From: Methylophilaceae bacterium
Lineage (GTDB): Bacteria > Pseudomonadota > Gammaproteobacteria > Burkholderiales > Methylophilaceae
Direction: 5' to 3'
NCBI GenBank assembly: GCA_009926205.1
Contig: RFPI01000002.1
Span: 1-64,000, forward strand
DNA: 64,000 bases
Positions 19,253 through 27,626 of this stretch are shown in pieces. A model generated the notes under the pieces. It did no database searches. It was not told where the DNA came from and saw nothing but the letters and a program-made list of their open reading frames with translations. Position 1 is the stretch's first letter. Each line of letters starts with the position of its first letter. Made by a program: the position numbers and the translations under genes.

Positions 19253-20458
19253 ATGTCAGGCTCGCCACTCTCACAACGCGTTTTATCGATTAAAGAATCC
19301 CCGACTTTGGCGGTAACAGCCAAAGCCGCAAGACTCAAGGCCGAAGGAAAAGATATTATCGGTCTTGGTGCAGGCGAGCCGGACTTCGATACTCCCCAAC
19401 ACATCAAAGACGCTGCTAAGAAAGCTATCGATAGTGGCTTTACCAAATACACCCCTGTCGCTGGTATTCCCGGTTTGAAAAAAGCCATCGTGGCAAAATT
19501 CAAACGTGACAATCAGTTAGATTACAACGAAAAGCAAGTCATCGTCGGCGTAGGCGGTAAACAGTGTATTTTTAATTTAGCCTTAGCCGTTCTCAATCCT
19601 GGAGATGAAATTGTAGTCCCAGCACCCTACTGGGTCTCATACGCTGATATTGGTATGGTGGCTGGTGCAAAGCCTGTGATTATTGAGTGTGGCATTGAGC
19701 AGGACTTCAAACTTAAGCCTGAGCAATTGCAAGCTGCCATCACAGCAAAAACCAAGCTTTTCATGATTAACTCGCCATCTAACCCTACTGGCTCAGTGTA
19801 CACGCTAGATGAGCTGAAGGCCTTGGGCGAGGTGCTAAAACAACATCCGCACGTACTCGTTGCGACAGATGATATGTATGAACATGTCAATCTGACTGGC
19901 CAACCTTTTTATAACATCTTAAATGCAACACCCGAATTGAAAGATCGTTGCATCGTGCTGAATGGAGTTTCCAAAGCATACTCTATGACAGGCTGGCGTA
20001 TTGGTTATGCTGCTGGTCCAGAAGCGATTATTAAAGCCATGGAAATTCTGCAATCACAATCCACTTCTAACCCAACCTCTATTTCCCAAGTTGCTGCACA
20101 AGCTGCTTTAGAAGGCCCGCAAGAGTGCATACAACCCATGGTGAAAGCATTTATTGAACGTCATGCGTTTGTCGTCGACCGTTTTAATCAAATGCCAGGC
20201 CTGAATTGTATTAAAGCTGGTGGTGCTTTCTACGCCTTCCCTGACGCCCGAGCAGCCATTGAGAATCTCTTCAAAAAAGGAAAAATCCCTGCTGCAACCG
20301 ACCTAGCCTTGGCAGATTATTTATTGGATGAATTCGGTGTAGCGGTCGTACCAGGTAGCGCCTTTGGTGCAGAAGGCTATTTCCGTATTTCATTTGCCAC
20401 CTCGATGGAGAATTTAAAGAACGCTTTGGACAGAATTGAACGTGCTTTAAGCGTTTAA
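19253..20458 (+). CDS. aatA: pyridoxal-phosphate aspartate aminotransferase (class I)
   Basis: Fold-type I aminotransferase of about 401 residues, closest by eye to the bacterial aspartate (or aspartate/prephenate) aminotransferases that start with SPLSQRVLSIKESPT. The GLGAGEPDFDTP segment, the NSPSNPTG motif, the PLP Schiff-base Lys in GVSKAYSMTGWRIGY and the C-terminal FRISFA with the substrate-carboxylate Arg are visible. The frame is open from TTG at 19241, but ATG at 19253 with AAGGA 12 nt upstream is the likely start. It supplies aspartate for the asd, arg and pyrimidine pathways, several of which are encoded in this window. Confidence 0.92.
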   Translation: MSGSPLSQRVLSIKESPTLAVTAKAARLKAEGKDIIGLGAGEPDFDTPQHIKDAAKKAIDSGFTKYTPVAGIPGLKKAIVAKFKRDNQLDYNEKQVIVGVGGKQCIFNLALAVLNPGDEIVVPAPYWVSYADIGMVAGAKPVIIECGIEQDFKLKPEQLQAAITAKTKLFMINSPSNPTGSVYTLDELKALGEVLKQHPHVLVATDDMYEHVNLTGQPFYNILNATPELKDRCIVLNGVSKAYSMTGWRIGYAAGPEAIIKAMEILQSQSTSNPTSISQVAAQAALEGPQECIQPMVKAFIERHAFVVDRFNQMPGLNCIKAGGAFYAFPDARAAIENLFKKGKIPAATDLALADYLLDEFGVAVVPGSAFGAEGYFRISFATSMENLKNALDRIERALSV

Positions 20459-20493
20459 TGGTAATAAATTTGCGCTTTTTCGCAGATTGCTTA

Positions 20494-20522
20494 TTGACCA
20501 AAACGGCTCAAATCTTTATTAT
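20494..20522 (+). promoter_or_regulatory. sigma70 promoter of tRNA-Asn
   Basis: TTGACC (20494-20499) and TATTAT (20517-20522) are separated by exactly 17 bp, each matching consensus at 5 of 6 positions. Transcription would begin near 20529, nine bases before the mature 5' end of the tRNA. Confidence 0.8.
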
Positions 20523-20537
20523 CACGCCTTCACCGAT

Positions 20538-20613
20538 TCCCCGATAGCTCAGTCGGTAGAGCAACGGACTGTTAATCCGTGTGTCGCTGGTTCGAGCCCA
20601 GCTCGGGGAGCCA
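20538..20613 (+). tRNA. tRNA-Asn (anticodon GTT)
   Basis: A 76-nt cloverleaf. The acceptor stem TCCCCGA pairs with TCGGGGA, the D-arm is GCTC...GAGC, the anticodon stem is ACGGA/TCCGT with loop CTGTTAA (GTT at 20571-20573), and the T-arm is GCTGG-TTCGAGC-CCAGC. Discriminator G and an encoded CCA end at 20613. Its own promoter and terminator flank it, so it is an independent single-tRNA unit. Confidence 0.98.
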
Positions 20614-20618
20614 GATTT

Positions 20619-20645
20619 AAATACCCGCTTAGGCGGGTATTTTTC
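20619..20645 (+). terminator. terminator after tRNA-Asn
   Basis: ATACCCGC (20621-20628) pairs with GCGGGTAT (20633-20640) over a TTAG loop, followed by TTTTCTTTC. It starts 8 nt after the tRNA CCA end. Confidence 0.9.
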
Positions 20646-20732
20646 TTTCTAAAGTTTGCGCTAAATCAATCCTGGCTCGTATCAATCGTTCTAGCATTTT
20701 GTTGTAACCACAAAACAACAAAGGAATTGATG

Positions 20733-20864
20733 ATGCTAGATATCTTATTTAAAACGCCCGTGGGTTTATTATCTGTCCTCACGCTGGTGATGGTGTTTGT
20801 CATCATGGGCTTTATATATCGCTACTTCTACAAAAAAATGCGTGAGGAACGCAAAGGCAAATAA
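20733..20864 (+). CDS. DUF3149-like single-pass membrane micro-protein
   Basis: A 43-residue protein starting MLDILFKTPVGLLSV with one transmembrane helix (about 11-32) and a strongly basic tail ending KKMREERKGK. The N-terminal LFxTPVGLLS pattern recalls DUF3149 small proteins of betaproteobacteria (from memory). AAGGA (20721-20725) supports either this ATG (7 nt spacing) or the one 3 bp upstream. Function is unknown; the basic tail predicts an N-out/C-in orientation. Confidence 0.75.
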   Translation: MLDILFKTPVGLLSVLTLVMVFVIMGFIYRYFYKKMREERKGK

Positions 20865-20944
20865 GTCAATTGTAGGATAGATACTGCACTAATTCTTGCT
20901 GATGTATAATCAGACTCATCTTATTTTTTTGCTCGAGCTTCGAT

Positions 20945-21340
20945 ATGAAACCAAATAGATTTACCCAATTCGCCCAAGCCATCATGAGTGGAATAGGACA
21001 AATCGTCTTACTGGTCATTACCTTGGCGACTGTGTTTGGTATCGCCCAAGAGATAGGTATTATTTGGAGTAATCGTGCCATCGCGGTCAGTGATATCTTG
21101 ATGCTATTCCTCTACCTCGAGGTGATGTCCATGTTGAATCACTATCTTGGTTCAGGCAATTTGCCGGTGAGATACCCACTCTATATCGGCATTATTGCAC
21201 TGGCGCGTTTTTTGGTGCTGGATATCAAAGAGCTTGATGGCTTAAGAATGTTTGCTTTGTCTGGTTCAATTTTGTTAATTTCACTCGCCATTTTAATTGT
21301 GCGATATGGTCATGTGCGTTTCCCCTATAACGACGACTAA
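20945..21340 (+). CDS. psiE: PsiE-like phosphate-starvation-inducible membrane protein
   Basis: A 131-residue integral membrane protein with four predicted helices. Segments such as SDILMLFLYLEVM, RYPLYIGIIALAR and LVLDIKELDG match the PsiE family as I recall it. E. coli PsiE is induced by phosphate starvation and has no established biochemical activity. It stands 80 bp after the DUF3149-like gene and 14 bp before the YeeE/YedE pair, so it may be co-transcribed with them. I see no convincing Pho box upstream. Confidence 0.8.
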   Translation: MKPNRFTQFAQAIMSGIGQIVLLVITLATVFGIAQEIGIIWSNRAIAVSDILMLFLYLEVMSMLNHYLGSGNLPVRYPLYIGIIALARFLVLDIKELDGLRMFALSGSILLISLAILIVRYGHVRFPYNDD

Positions 21341-21354
21341 TCAAGAGTCATTAG

Positions 21355-21780
21355 ATGCAAATTAATTGGAATGAATTTAGCCCAATAGCGTCTTTTGCTG
21401 GCGGTTTGTTAATTGGTTTATCGGCGGCTCTATTGCTGTTATTAAATGGCCGTGTTGCTGGAATCTCAGGAATTATCAGACAAGCCATTTTCGCTTCGAA
21501 TAAAGAGATGACATGGCGCTTGAGTTTTATTTTAGGCATGCTGATTTCTCCATCAATTTATTTTGTTTTATTCCCCTACGCTCCCATTCAAATCCATGAC
21601 AATGTCACTTTATTAATGATTGCTGGAGTACTTGTTGGCTATGGCACCTCAATGGGGGCTGGTTGCACTAGCGGACATGGAATTTGCGGCCTATCCAGAT
21701 TATCCTTGCGATCACTGACCGCTGTCGTGTTATTTATGTCAGCCGCGGTGCTAACAACTTTCTTGGTAAAACATTTCTAA
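21355..21780 (+). CDS. YeeE/YedE family membrane protein, half 1
   Basis: A 141-residue protein with about four transmembrane helices and the family motif GAGCTSGHGICGLSRLS (about 101-117), containing two Cys. YeeE/YedE (TsuA-type) proteins move thiosulfate or another sulfur species, using conserved Cys. This is one half of a two-gene form (about 140 residues each), where full-length TsuA is one chain of about 350 residues. The stop is 1 bp before the start of the second half. Confidence 0.85.
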   Translation: MQINWNEFSPIASFAGGLLIGLSAALLLLLNGRVAGISGIIRQAIFASNKEMTWRLSFILGMLISPSIYFVLFPYAPIQIHDNVTLLMIAGVLVGYGTSMGAGCTSGHGICGLSRLSLRSLTAVVLFMSAAVLTTFLVKHF

Positions 21781-21781
21781 G

Positions 21782-22204
21782 ATGAATATGCTGATGCTCA
21801 TCATCTCATTATTTTGTGGCTTGATCTTCGGGTTAGGTTTGCTTATTTCTGGAATGGCAAATCCGCAGAAAGTATTGGGTTTTCTTGACATCACCGGTCT
21901 TTGGGATCCAAGTCTGATCCTGGTAATGGCTGGGGCTATATTGGCTGCTTTACTGCCGTTTCAATGGGCTAAAAATCAGTCGCGCAGTCTGTTAGGACAA
22001 ACCATGCAATTACCTGACAAAACGCAAATTGATAGACCGCTTATTGTAGGTAGCCTTCTGTTTGGGATAGGTTGGGGGTTAGCGGGGATATGCCCCGGCC
22101 CCGCGATAGTGTTGCTGGGGCTCAAGCAAATCAATGCAATTTATTTTGTGTTGGCGATGTTGGCTGGGATGTGGATATTTCAAATACTGCAAAAACGCAA
22201 ATAG
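21782..22204 (+). CDS. YeeE/YedE family membrane protein, half 2 (DUF6691-like)
   Basis: A 140-residue partner of the preceding gene with about four transmembrane helices. GLLISGMANPQKVLGFLDI (about 20-38) and GWGLAGICPGPAIV with its Cys are the recognised motifs of the second half-protein. The two subunits presumably form one pore for a reduced sulfur compound. They are convergent with hpt (stop 9 bp before the hpt stop), with no good terminator in between. Confidence 0.85.
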   Translation: MNMLMLIISLFCGLIFGLGLLISGMANPQKVLGFLDITGLWDPSLILVMAGAILAALLPFQWAKNQSRSLLGQTMQLPDKTQIDRPLIVGSLLFGIGWGLAGICPGPAIVLLGLKQINAIYFVLAMLAGMWIFQILQKRK

Positions 22205-22213
22205 ATCTCAGTG

Positions 22214-22759
22214 TTACCTCAAAGCTCTCACCTCGGGCAAATTCCTCCACCAACCATATACATCCATGCCACACCCAAACACATACCGATCTGGCACTTG
22301 TAGTCCAACATAATCCGCTTGAACCGGCTTTTTATTTGGTAACACTTTCTCAAATAACACAGCAATTTTGACTTGCTTAGCCCCCATGTCGAGACATTTC
22401 TGCTTGATTGCGGCTAGGGTGATGCCTTGATCTAGGATGTCATCTAATATCAGCACAACCCTACCCTGCACGTTCAGAGGCGGCTCAACTTTCCAAATCA
22501 ACTCTGCACCCGATGTTTGCATGCCATAGCGAGATGCTTGTACATAGTCAAAATGCAGAGGGAATGTAAGTTTAGCGAGCAACTGTCCAGCGAAGTAGAC
22601 TGCTCCACCCATCACTGCCAAAACAATCGGCTCAACACTCTCAAAATCCTGACAGATTTGATTGGCCACCAAGTCTGATGCCTTTTGCACTTGTGAGCAA
22701 TTGAAGACTATATCCGAGGAGTCTAATATTTGCTGAGGAGACATAGTCGATGAACTCAT
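22214..22759 (-). CDS. hpt: hypoxanthine-guanine phosphoribosyltransferase
   Basis: Purine-salvage enzyme converting hypoxanthine or guanine plus PRPP to IMP/GMP. The PRPP-binding motif VLILDDILDQGIT is clear, and AVMGGAVYFAGQLL is the N-terminal substrate loop. The open frame reaches 22783, but the ATG at 22759 (MSSSTMSPQQ) has GGAGCG about 10 nt upstream and begins just after the sugar transferase stop, giving 181 residues. Hypoxanthine is the likelier main substrate for this betaproteobacterial type. It is coupled to the glycan cluster by position only. Confidence 0.88.
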   Translation of the reverse strand: MSSSTMSPQQILDSSDIVFNCSQVQKASDLVANQICQDFESVEPIVLAVMGGAVYFAGQLLAKLTFPLHFDYVQASRYGMQTSGAELIWKVEPPLNVQGRVVLILDDILDQGITLAAIKQKCLDMGAKQVKIAVLFEKVLPNKKPVQADYVGLQVPDRYVFGCGMDVYGWWRNLPEVRALR

Positions 22760-22763
22760 ATTG

Positions 22764-24029
22764 TTATTTCGCTCCAAAACCACTAAATATCACTCTAATC
22801 GTACGGAATACAATCAGCAAGTCGAGCCAAAATGAGAAATGTTTGATGTAGTAGAAATCATAAGTCAACTTAGTCCACGCTTGATCTGAATTAGAAGTAT
22901 ACCCATGCATAACCTGCGCCCAACCAGAGATACCTGGGCGAACAATGGCACGATAAGCATAAAAAGGTACGCTCTTTTCATATTCCGCATGCAATACCGC
23001 GGTTTCAGGTCTAGGCCCAATCAAGCTCATATCGCCTTTTAATACATTCCATAACTGAGGTAACTCATCCAATCTATATTTACGTAATTTAGCGCCTATA
23101 GGAGTTACGCGATGATGATCATCAGACAGCTTTTGCGGTTTACTTGAGTCTTGGGGTGTCATCGTACGAAATTTATACATAGCAAACTTTTTCCCAGCCA
23201 ATCCAATGCGTTCTTGAACAAATAAAACACTACCATACCCGTCACGCGATACTATCAAAGCTACCAATAAAGAGAGCAGGATAATCACTGGAGAAAAAAC
23301 AATAATTAATAATGATTCAATCAAACGTTTGATTGCCATATACAATTTGGATGGGGCTAACACACCAAAATTATTTTCCATCAAATGGTTGATGTCCACA
23401 CTACCGGTCATCGCCTCGTACAAGTGATTTGCGCTATAGACAGGAATACCATTGATGGCTGCATGCGCTACAAAACTTTCCCACTCTTTACTTAAATTAC
23501 CAGATCTAAAATCTACAACAAGACCATCAAAAGATCGTAAAGCGCTAATTTGATGTTGTAGCGTCAATGTTTCACTTAATAGAGAAAATTTATGTGGTTT
23601 AATAGATTTAAATCGGTCTGTAATTCCGCAGGGAATAAGCGCTAGATTAAGCCGACTTTTATTCACATTGGCCTTTATCATCAAACTCAATTGAATGCCA
23701 CTAATCACAAAGCCTGTCAGTAGTATCTTAATGGAATAAGGCAGACGAAATACTAAAATGACCAACATCAAAGAAATATAAATAGCCAACAACATATTGA
23801 TTGAACTGCTTATTTTTTGATTTCCGGCAAATCTATCAAAGCGATAAATCATAATTAGAGTAAAAACATATGCCAAGAAATTGACGAAAGTCGATATTTG
23901 TATCGTTGGGACCAAAAAGTTTTGTAAATAATTGATCTTTACTGGCATTAAGAGCACAGGTAACGCGATTAATACCAAACAACAAATTAGTAAAAATATA
24001 GCTTGCAAGCCATAACGCAAAATGGTCAT
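22764..24029 (-). CDS. polyprenyl-phosphate sugar-1-phosphate transferase (WbaP/WcaJ type)
   Basis: Initiating transferase that loads a sugar phosphate onto undecaprenyl phosphate for exopolysaccharide or O-antigen synthesis. It is 421 residues, with about four N-terminal transmembrane helices (12-30, 45-63, 80-98, 102-118), a soluble middle, a further helix near 235-258, and the C-terminal PF02397-type catalytic domain. Landmarks are FVQERIGLAGKKFAMYKFRTM, RKYRLDELPQLWNVLKGDMSLIGPRPE and RPGISGWAQV (motifs given as separate short pieces of one domain). The middle region lacks the full CoA-binding-like fold length of long WcaJ homologues. It is first of a minus-strand glycan run, reading away from the two glycosyltransferases. 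Confidence 0.9.
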   Translation of the reverse strand: MTILRYGLQAIFLLICCLVLIALPVLLMPVKINYLQNFLVPTIQISTFVNFLAYVFTLIMIYRFDRFAGNQKISSSINMLLAIYISLMLVILVFRLPYSIKILLTGFVISGIQLSLMIKANVNKSRLNLALIPCGITDRFKSIKPHKFSLLSETLTLQHQISALRSFDGLVVDFRSGNLSKEWESFVAHAAINGIPVYSANHLYEAMTGSVDINHLMENNFGVLAPSKLYMAIKRLIESLLIIVFSPVIILLSLLVALIVSRDGYGSVLFVQERIGLAGKKFAMYKFRTMTPQDSSKPQKLSDDHHRVTPIGAKLRKYRLDELPQLWNVLKGDMSLIGPRPETAVLHAEYEKSVPFYAYRAIVRPGISGWAQVMHGYTSNSDQAWTKLTYDFYYIKHFSFWLDLLIVFRTIRVIFSGFGAK

Positions 24030-24056
24030 TAAAAAAGCCTTAAATTTATAATCAAA

Positions 24057-24851
24057 TTATCCTGAGCTTTTGACTATCCTCAGAATTAGAACTTTCTTTA
24101 TTTTATTCAGAATATTCGCGCATAGATAGAAAAAAGATAAATCCATGGGAAGTTTTTCAATTTGATGAAATACCTTCCAATTATATTTTATCAAGGATAG
24201 CCTATTACTAGATACGGAGTTGGGTGTTTTACGATAGTCTGCAAGACAAATTTTCAGACCATGTCCATAGGGAATTTTCTTAAGCAATCGAAGCCATAGA
24301 GCATAATCTTGTCGCTTAATTAGTGGTGGAAAATATGCTTTTCCTAATTGATAGGCATCATAAATAACTGTTGAACAGCATATTTTGTTTTCAAACAGCA
24401 TTTGCTTATGCGTTACCACATCTGGAATATCATATTTATTGGTGATAGGTCTTGAATATTGATCCATCAAATCATAAGCAGTATAAGAAAAGGAGATTTG
24501 GCTACTTGTCATAAAATCTATCTGATGGGCAAGTTTCTCTGGTCGCCATTTATCATCACTATCTAGAAAAGCGATATATCTTCCATTAGCCTTCTTAATT
24601 GCAAGATTTCTAGCGCGCGCGGGCCCAGAATGTTTTCGTAATTTGTAAAATTTCACACGTTTATCGGCCTGCTGCAATTCCTCGATAAACTGCTTTGTTT
24701 GGTCATGTGAACAGTCATCGACCACGATAATTTCCAAATTTGAATAACTCTGATTTAATACAGACTGCACAGCTTCAATCACATAAGGCATAGAATTATG
24801 TGTCGGCATGATGACTGAGACTAAATCTTGTTTTGCATTATTGTTAGACAT
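24057..24851 (-). CDS. family 2 glycosyltransferase
   Basis: GT-A fold inverting glycosyltransferase of 264 residues. SVIMPTHNSMPYVIEAVQS opens the nucleotide-binding domain (about 12-30), VVDDCSHD holds the first Asp pair and FLDSDDKW the metal-binding DxD. It is similar to the GT2 enzymes that extend polysaccharide repeat units. The donor and acceptor sugars are unknown. Base composition is visibly AT-richer than in the flanking metabolic genes. It lies 27 bp upstream of the sugar transferase gene. Confidence 0.88.
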   Translation of the reverse strand: MSNNNAKQDLVSVIMPTHNSMPYVIEAVQSVLNQSYSNLEIIVVDDCSHDQTKQFIEELQQADKRVKFYKLRKHSGPARARNLAIKKANGRYIAFLDSDDKWRPEKLAHQIDFMTSSQISFSYTAYDLMDQYSRPITNKYDIPDVVTHKQMLFENKICCSTVIYDAYQLGKAYFPPLIKRQDYALWLRLLKKIPYGHGLKICLADYRKTPNSVSSNRLSLIKYNWKVFHQIEKLPMDLSFFYLCANILNKIKKVLILRIVKSSG

Positions 24852-24895
24852 GTCTTCCTCTCTATTTAAATATTATTGTTGGAAACTAGATTTAA

Positions 24896-25798
24896 TTAAT
24901 AAGGCACTCCATACAAATTTATTAGCGATTCAATCGCCAAATCATTGTTATTACTCTCTTGATCGCGAGCATATAAGCTTTCACGCTGACTAAAAGGCCA
25001 AGTAATTAAAAATCGATTTTCTGAGATTTTTTTATAGACATAGCCATTCATGCGAATCATCCAATACATCCAGATATCATCTGATAAAGGGCTAGCAAGT
25101 TGAAATATTTGTGATTGACATACATCATGGTGGAATACATCTGGTGGATACAAAACACCTGCCCCTGATGTCGCAAGTAGAAATCTAGGATTGATGACAT
25201 CTGAAAAACCAACATCATGTTTCCATTGATGATAGGGATTAGGTTTTTTTGTTATATCCAGCGTAATTAAATGGCCTCGGTTACAAATCACCTCACGCTT
25301 ATGAGGTTGAAACGAATTAATTAATCTTTCGACCATTTTTGCTTCATAGAAAAGATCATCATCCACAGTAATCACATAGCAATTTGGGTAAGCCTGCAAA
25401 GTAGGAATAATTTTTTTATAAGATTTTGTATCCTCACAAAAATGAATTTTTAAACCATCGCCACACAAGCCAAGTACCTCGTTAGGTATTGTTGACTGAT
25501 CTGTATAAGCAATCCACAGCACGACTTGGTCTGGTTTTATTGTTTGCGTAAGCAAACATCTCAATGTGTAGACTAGTGTTTTGTATCTTGCTGGATATGA
25601 TGTTAAAGATAGGATGAGTGGCGCATCTAAATCATGCTTTTTCTGCGGATGCCTACGAAACCACCAACGATATTGGACAACCCCTATGGCGATCATACCA
25701 AGGAGAAATCTCAATAAGGCAAATACTCTAAGTTGCCGAAGAATACGATAGAGAAATAGGTTTTTTAAAATGCTAAACAAAGCATGAAAGTAATGCAT
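24896..25798 (-). CDS. putative glycosyltransferase, membrane-associated
   Basis: A 300-residue protein with a hydrophobic N-terminal stretch (about 25-44) and then a GT-A-like domain starting at LILSLTSYPARYKTLVYT. The ITVDDDLFY motif supplies a DDD metal site, and a second acidic site is LSDDIWMYW. These fit a GT2-like or capsule-type glycosyltransferase, but it is less canonical than the neighbour and could be a stealth-like or unclassified family. It is AT-rich. It is the first minus-strand gene of the glycan run, divergent from the OpgB-like gene. Confidence 0.65.
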   Translation of the reverse strand: MHYFHALFSILKNLFLYRILRQLRVFALLRFLLGMIAIGVVQYRWWFRRHPQKKHDLDAPLILSLTSYPARYKTLVYTLRCLLTQTIKPDQVVLWIAYTDQSTIPNEVLGLCGDGLKIHFCEDTKSYKKIIPTLQAYPNCYVITVDDDLFYEAKMVERLINSFQPHKREVICNRGHLITLDITKKPNPYHQWKHDVGFSDVINPRFLLATSGAGVLYPPDVFHHDVCQSQIFQLASPLSDDIWMYWMIRMNGYVYKKISENRFLITWPFSQRESLYARDQESNNNDLAIESLINLYGVPY

Positions 25799-25972
25799 TC
25801 GATCGATCCATTTTTGTTGGAATTTTTATTAAAAAATCAGTTATTTTTTTGCGATATGACTCGTAGCTGAGCCATATTTATTTCTTATTCACATTATTAT
25901 TAGTTTGTAAAAACGCAGTAATAAGCGACATTCAATAGCAAAGGATATATTAATTTTTCTATATGCTTTAAT

Positions 25973-26001
25973 GTCACACACTTAATAGCTTAGATTATAA
26001 T
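25973..26001 (+). promoter_or_regulatory. promoter of the OpgB-like gene
   Basis: GTCACA (25973-25978, 4 of 6) and a perfect TATAAT (25996-26001) are separated by 17 bp, within the 247-bp AT-rich spacer 25799-26045 between divergent genes. Predicted initiation near 26008 leaves a leader of about 38 nt. No other structure stands out in this spacer. Confidence 0.55.
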
Positions 26002-26045
26002 AGCCAAAACAGCAAAAATTTTAAACATAAAAGCAAGAATATATT

Positions 26046-27626
26046 ATGAAAATTAGACACTCTATCAAGTATTACTTGATTTACTTCTGCGCTTTTTTCA
26101 TCATGAGCGTCGCTTATTGGATGAAAAAACATTTTGGCCAAGTCAGCCTGAATGAAATAGTGACCAATGTGGTATTGGCCAATAATATTGGCGCATTACC
26201 TAACTTACACATCTATCAATATTTTATATATAACCCTCTTGCACTTACCTTAATCATCATTCTGCTAGAGCGCATGGTGAGTTATTGTTTGCAGCATGGT
26301 GTTAGAAAAATGGTCGCGCAAATGATTGATCATCATGTATGGAGTCATGTTAAGCACACCATCTCTAGGATTTATCAATTTAATGTACCGCTCGCGCTAC
26401 TTGGAATTTCTTGTTTATATTTTTTAACATCGATAAGCAATATTTCATCATTTTCTTCTGGGATGATTTCCCATTCCTTAGATTTTTACAAACAGAATTA
26501 CCACATTGGAAGTGTCACTCATCCAACTCCAGCCAAAAAAAATCTTATTTATATCTATGTTGAAGGCCTAGAAAACACCTACAGTGATCTCAACTTTTTT
26601 AGTAAGGATCATCTATTTCAAATGCACGCATTAGAGGATAGCAAATATGGCTATACCTATCACTTCGATCGATTTAAGCAATATGAAGGGGCCAACTTTA
26701 CTATCGCTGGATTAGCGGCTACTCAATGTGGTTTACCCATCACACCACAAGTGATGCAAGCATCCAAAACTTTCGAAAGATTTAAGAAAAGGCAATTTTT
26801 ACAGGTGAAATGTTTGGGTGACTACCTTACTGAGCAAGGATATTACAATGTCTTTATGGGCGGCGCGTCTTTAGAATATGCCAAAAAGGGAAATTTTTTT
26901 AGGAGTCACCAATATCATGAAGTCTATGGCAGAGAAGAATGGCAACGTTTAAAAATTTCTTCTAGCGACTTTCACAAACTGGGGGGCTGGGGATTGTATG
27001 ACGATAGTCTATTTCGCCAAGCCAAAGATAAAGTACTAGAGCTTCATAAAACCAAACAGCCATTTAATTTAACCATGCTGACCGTTGATACGCATATGCC
27101 CATAGGCTACTTATCCAATACATGCAATAACGCGAATTTCAAGGCGACCGTATTTACTGACATCATTGAATGTACGGCTTATCTTGTATATGACTATATA
27201 GAATTTTTACAGGCGAATGGCATATTAAAAAATACATTAGTGGTCATTAGCGGCGACCACATTGGTATGGATGGTTTATCAATTTCCAATAAATTAAAAC
27301 TCAATCCTAATCGAACAGTATTTAATCTATTTATATCGCCCACACCATTGGAAATAAATAGAAAAGAGTTTTCTCATTTTTCCATGTTGCCAAGCGTATT
27401 AGAGGCTCTGGATTTTAAGGTAGAAGGCAAACGTCTTGGGCTTGGTTTGTCTGGGTTTGGCGAGATTGATGATATGTTAAAGAAGACACATCTATGTCTC
27501 CTCAAACAATCAACCCAAGAATTATTGCACCGTCAGATTATTACAATCGCTTTTGGTAGGGTAGCAATAATCCGTATAGCTATAGATGAGACTCAAGCGA
27601 CACTAAATTTTCAGTATTGTTTTTGA
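26046..27626 (+). CDS. OpgB-like phosphoglycerol transferase (sulfatase fold)
   Basis: Alkaline-phosphatase-fold enzyme that probably transfers phosphoglycerol (or another phospho-alcohol) to periplasmic glucans or a surface glycan. It is 526 residues, much shorter than the roughly 760 of E. coli OpgB. Hydrophobic segments occur at about 8-25, 56-76 and 115-135. The periplasmic catalytic domain starts at NLIYIYVEGLENTYSD, the nucleophile Thr lies in NFTIAGLAATQCG (about 218-230), and SGDHIGMDG carries metal-binding Asp/His. The AATQCG motif is closer to OpgB than to LtaS or EptA. Its last 24 bp overlap the convergent galE. It is AT-rich. Confidence 0.75.
   Translation: MKIRHSIKYYLIYFCAFFIMSVAYWMKKHFGQVSLNEIVTNVVLANNIGALPNLHIYQYFIYNPLALTLIIILLERMVSYCLQHGVRKMVAQMIDHHVWSHVKHTISRIYQFNVPLALLGISCLYFLTSISNISSFSSGMISHSLDFYKQNYHIGSVTHPTPAKKNLIYIYVEGLENTYSDLNFFSKDHLFQMHALEDSKYGYTYHFDRFKQYEGANFTIAGLAATQCGLPITPQVMQASKTFERFKKRQFLQVKCLGDYLTEQGYYNVFMGGASLEYAKKGNFFRSHQYHEVYGREEWQRLKISSSDFHKLGGWGLYDDSLFRQAKDKVLELHKTKQPFNLTMLTVDTHMPIGYLSNTCNNANFKATVFTDIIECTAYLVYDYIEFLQANGILKNTLVVISGDHIGMDGLSISNKLKLNPNRTVFNLFISPTPLEINRKEFSHFSMLPSVLEALDFKVEGKRLGLGLSGFGEIDDMLKKTHLCLLKQSTQELLHRQIITIAFGRVAIIRIAIDETQATLNFQYCF

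Noticed and set aside
20487-20732. N-terminal extension of the small membrane protein through the tRNA
   Set aside because: It would translate the tRNA-Asn gene and its terminator; the true start is at 20733 or 20730.
24057-25798. Possible phage or mobile island because of low GC
   Set aside because: No integrase, transposase, tRNA target duplication or inverted repeats are visible near the glycosyltransferases.
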